Below are positions 61,821 through 64,000 of a stretch of 64,000 nt of DNA, piece after piece (positions within the stretch are counted from its first letter, which is position 1; every line of letters starts with the position of its first letter). This DNA is from GAS188 sp044445965 (GTDB lineage: Bacteria > Pseudomonadota > Alphaproteobacteria > Rhizobiales > Beijerinckiaceae). Both the position numbers and the translations under genes were made by a program. The notes beneath the pieces are model-generated. The model saw nothing but the letters and a program-made list of their open reading frames with translations. It was not told where the DNA came from and did not search any database. The stretch is taken from the NCBI GenBank assembly GCA_044445965.1, contig JBIOEJ010000008.1, forward strand, positions 8,411-72,410. Reading direction: 5' to 3'.

Positions 61821-62912
61821 TTATCCCGCTGTCCGCGCCGCCTCGATCCGCTGCTCCGGAACCCCGATCTCGCGCGCCGCGCCGGTGATCGCCGCCCAGG
61901 TGTCCAGCGGAAGCGGCACGCCTTTCGCCATGCGCTCCTTCCTTGCCCGTTCTTCAGGTTCGCCCGGGACCAGCACCTCGCCGCCCGGCTCGATCGGCTT
62001 CGCGCTCTTGACGAAGGCAAGGTAACGGGTGATTTCGCTCGGAAAGAAGTCCGAGGCATCGATGCGGGCGGGATCGATGAAGATGGACAACATGCCGTTC
62101 GAGAAGCGCCGGTTCGGCTCGGTCGCGCCATTGCCGGTGAGCGCCCCGCCGATCAGCTCGCACATCAGCGCAAGGCCCGAGCCCTTATGCTCGCCGAAGG
62201 CGCGGATGGCGCCCTTTCCGAGGCCGTGATTGCGCGGGCCGGCCGGCTCGTATTCGCCATAGAGCAGGCGCGGATCACCGCTGCTGCCACCGTCAGGGCC
62301 GATCAGGGCGTGGGCTGGGAGCTTCTTGCCCCCGCGGCTCGCGACCAGGGCCTTGCCTTCCGCGACGAGCGAGGTCGCGAAATCGAGGATCACGGGCGCG
62401 AGGCCCTGTCGCGGAATGCCGATGCAGAAGGGCGCGGTCGAGAAGCGCCGTTCGACGCCGCCGTACGGCGCGACCAGGATGCTGCCCGCCGCATTGACGA
62501 AATGCGCCGAGACGAGGCCCTCGGCCGCCGCCATCTCGGCGAAGTCGCCGACACGGCCGATATGCGCGGAATTGCGCAGCGCGATCGCGGATAATCCCAT
62601 CGCCTTGCATTTCTCGATGCCGATCGCCACGGCCTGCGGAGCGACGGTTTGGCCAAAGCCGAATTGCCCGTCGATCACGGCGATGACCGGCGTGTCGGAG
62701 ACGATCCTGATGCTCTGGTCGCGGACTGTTTGGCCTTCCCTCAGCCAGCGCAGATACACGGGAACGCGGATGACGCCGTGGCTGTCATGGCCGGCGAGAT
62801 TGGCGCCGACGAGATAAGTCGCGATGCGCGTCGCTTCGGCGCGCGAACAGCCCGCTGTCGTGAACACGTCGGCGACGAGGTCGCGCAGCCGCTCATGGTG
62901 AATGGCGATCAT
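61821..62912 (-). CDS. Ldh2-family malate/lactate-type dehydrogenase
   Basis: A 363-residue NAD(P)-dependent oxidoreductase of the Ldh2/MDG2 group (malate, ureidoglycolate, sulfolactate or similar 2-hydroxyacids). The active-site region HDSHGVIRVPVYLRWLREG is at about residue 42; FGFGQTVAPQA, ALRNSAHIGRVGDFAEMAA and the FGEHKGSGLALMCELIGGALTGNG stretch are typical. Length is normal. The next two genes on the same strand, an SDR and an amidase, could form a small catabolic set, but the substrate is not apparent. Start ATG at 62912. Confidence 0.92.
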   Translation of the reverse strand: MIAIHHERLRDLVADVFTTAGCSRAEATRIATYLVGANLAGHDSHGVIRVPVYLRWLREGQTVRDQSIRIVSDTPVIAVIDGQFGFGQTVAPQAVAIGIEKCKAMGLSAIALRNSAHIGRVGDFAEMAAAEGLVSAHFVNAAGSILVAPYGGVERRFSTAPFCIGIPRQGLAPVILDFATSLVAEGKALVASRGGKKLPAHALIGPDGGSSGDPRLLYGEYEPAGPRNHGLGKGAIRAFGEHKGSGLALMCELIGGALTGNGATEPNRRFSNGMLSIFIDPARIDASDFFPSEITRYLAFVKSAKPIEPGGEVLVPGEPEERARKERMAKGVPLPLDTWAAITGAAREIGVPEQRIEAARTAG

Positions 62913-62969
62913 GGGACGGCCTCGACCTGGGGTGCTGGGATATCATTCTTCGCTGGCACGGCACGTCAT

Positions 62970-63725
62970 TCATACGGCCTTGGTCAGCGCGCCGTCGATA
63001 ATGAGTTTGGTGCCGGAGATGCGGCTCGCCACCGGGCTCGCAAGGAACACGACGCCGGCGGCGACTTCCTGCGGCGTGCCCATTCGTCCGGTCGGGTTCA
63101 AGGCCATCGCGGTCTTGTAGAGGTCAGGCATGCCACGCTCGATGTTCTGCCAGATGCCTCCTTCGAAATAGGTGTTGCCGGGCGACACGGAATTGACGCG
63201 AATGCCCTTCCCGATGAGCTGATTGCTCAGGCCCTTGGCGTAATGGATCAGCGCCGCCTTGAAGGCGCCGTAAGAGCCCGCGGCGAAATCGACCTCGAAG
63301 CCCGAGACGCTCGAGATGATCGCGATCGAGGCGGATTTCGACTTTTCCAGATAGGGGAGCGCGGCCGCAACGGAATTGACCGTGTGCATCATGTCGGTGC
63401 GAAACGATTTCTCCCAGGTCTCGGGCGTGTTGCCGACGGCGAGCGCGCTGACATTGCAGACGAGAGTATCGATGCCGCCGAGCTCGCCGGCTGCACCTTC
63501 GACCCATTGCGCCAATGCGGCGGGATCGGCGACATCGATGGCCTTGCCGAAGCTCTTGACGCCCTTCTGCGCCAAGGCCTTCACCGTCCGGCTGACTTCT
63601 TCGGCATTGCGCGCGCAGATGGCGACGTTCGCGCCTTCCGCCGCGAAGAGATCGGCGACCGCCCGGCCGATGCCCTTGCTGCCCCCGGTGACCAATACGT
63701 TCTTGCCCTTTAGACCCAGATCCAT
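62970..63725 (-). CDS. Short-chain dehydrogenase/reductase
   Basis: A 251-residue classical SDR with TGGSKGIGRAVADLFA, NVSALAVG, Ser in ISSVSGFE and catalytic YGAFK (about residue 152), then NSVSPGNTYFEGGIW and the GTKLIIDGALTKAV end. Length and motifs fit 3-ketoacyl-ACP-reductase-like SDRs. RBS GGAGG lies before the ATG at 63725. It lies 57 bases from the Ldh2-type gene and 100 bases after the amidase stop, all on the minus strand. Confidence 0.92.
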   Translation of the reverse strand: MDLGLKGKNVLVTGGSKGIGRAVADLFAAEGANVAICARNAEEVSRTVKALAQKGVKSFGKAIDVADPAALAQWVEGAAGELGGIDTLVCNVSALAVGNTPETWEKSFRTDMMHTVNSVAAALPYLEKSKSASIAIISSVSGFEVDFAAGSYGAFKAALIHYAKGLSNQLIGKGIRVNSVSPGNTYFEGGIWQNIERGMPDLYKTAMALNPTGRMGTPQEVAAGVVFLASPVASRISGTKLIIDGALTKAV

Positions 63726-63825
63726 CTTTGCCTCCGCTCATGCCGTCGCGGCTTGGTCGTCATGGCGGCCCTCGCCTCGTCTTCGTCGCGGTCGTCTTGG
63801 TGCAAGGCTTGGCCGCCGCGCCGCC

Positions 63826-64000
63826 TCACATCTTCTTCCAGTCGCCGGCCCCTTCGAAAGCCGCGGCCGCCTGATAGATCGCCGGTTCCCCATAATGCTT
63901 GGCGATCAGCATGAGCCCGACCGGCAGGCCCTCGCTCATGCCGCAGGGAAGGCTCATCGCCGGGTGGCCCGTCGCGTCGAACGGCGCCGTATTCCCCACC
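63826..64000 (-). CDS. Amidase (amidase signature family), C-terminal part
   Basis: Partial gene running in from the right edge: the last 57 residues and stop. The visible NTAPFDATGHPAMSLPCGM, then GLPVGLMLIAKHYGEPAIY and the terminal GAGDWKKM, are typical of GatA/AmiE-like amidases near the C-terminus. It hydrolyses amides or participates in amidotransfer; substrate cannot be deduced from this part. It precedes the SDR and Ldh2-type genes on the same strand. Confidence 0.88.
   Translation of the reverse strand, partial: VGNTAPFDATGHPAMSLPCGMSEGLPVGLMLIAKHYGEPAIYQAAAAFEGAGDWKKM

Noticed and set aside
1..64000. CRISPR arrays, rRNA operons, prophage or transposase genes
   Set aside because: No regularly spaced repeats, no rRNA-like sequence and no integrase or transposase coding region was seen on either strand.

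Overview
The window is high-GC, densely packed bacterial chromosome from an alphaproteobacterium, most likely Hyphomicrobiales (rhizobia or Beijerinckiaceae-like). The grounds are strong G/C third-position use, frequent GTG/TTG starts, a tandem rhizobial-type palindromic intergenic repeat, an alphaproteobacterial EF-G-like factor, and urt, liv and TRAP uptake systems. Genus-level placement is inference. No dedicated transcription factor gene was found; the only likely DNA-binding regulator is a VapB-type antitoxin.

Layout. 1-10771: a TRAP transporter (partial) with a DMT permease and moaA, an L,D-transpeptidase with a clean terminator, a DUF815 ATPase, an EF-G-like GTPase, a ChaC enzyme, a DUF4424 protein and a methyltransferase. 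11109-14429: a three-gene unit of a PaaK-like adenylate-forming enzyme plus an ABC-2 exporter. 14530-21190: a hypothetical protein, a second DMT permease, a 1102-residue GH94-like protein, and an SDR plus 3-hydroxyacyl-CoA-dehydrogenase-type pair. 21350-27660: an orphan homodimeric-type 2-oxoacid dehydrogenase E1, then glpD/glpK with a class-I amidotransferase. 27814-31727: an M20 peptidase, two paralogous amidohydrolases and a Rieske protein. 31787-36166: an RND efflux pair. 36210-40946: a tightly coupled catabolic operon (a three-subunit FAD/2Fe-2S amine dehydrogenase, an aspartate-dehydrogenase-like protein and an ABC solute-binding protein). 41084-42437: VapBC, a frameshifted gene remnant and tRNA-Gln. 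42597-47610: a liv-type ABC importer with a fused permease-ATPase. 47877-50842: epmB, epmA and efp. 51068-56918: urtABCDE. 57107-61695: a lower-GC, foreign-looking block with a three-gene ABC-3C conflict system, a broken xthA and a hypothetical gene. 61821-64000: Ldh2-type dehydrogenase, SDR and amidase (partial).

How they fit together. Nitrogen scavenging is prominent: urtA and the liv solute-binding gene each have a -24/-12 (sigma-54) promoter-like site upstream, consistent with shared NtrC-type control. The efp/epmA/epmB cluster is self-consistent because EF-P keeps the lysine that EpmA modifies. The most system-like accessory loci are the ABC-3C module (restriction-endonuclease-like effector, middle component, SMC-like ATPase with zinc hook) and the ligase-plus-ABC-exporter unit. 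The first belongs to a computationally described class of predicted anti-invader systems; the second has no function I can assign. The two-amidohydrolase/Rieske operon is also functionally unassigned.
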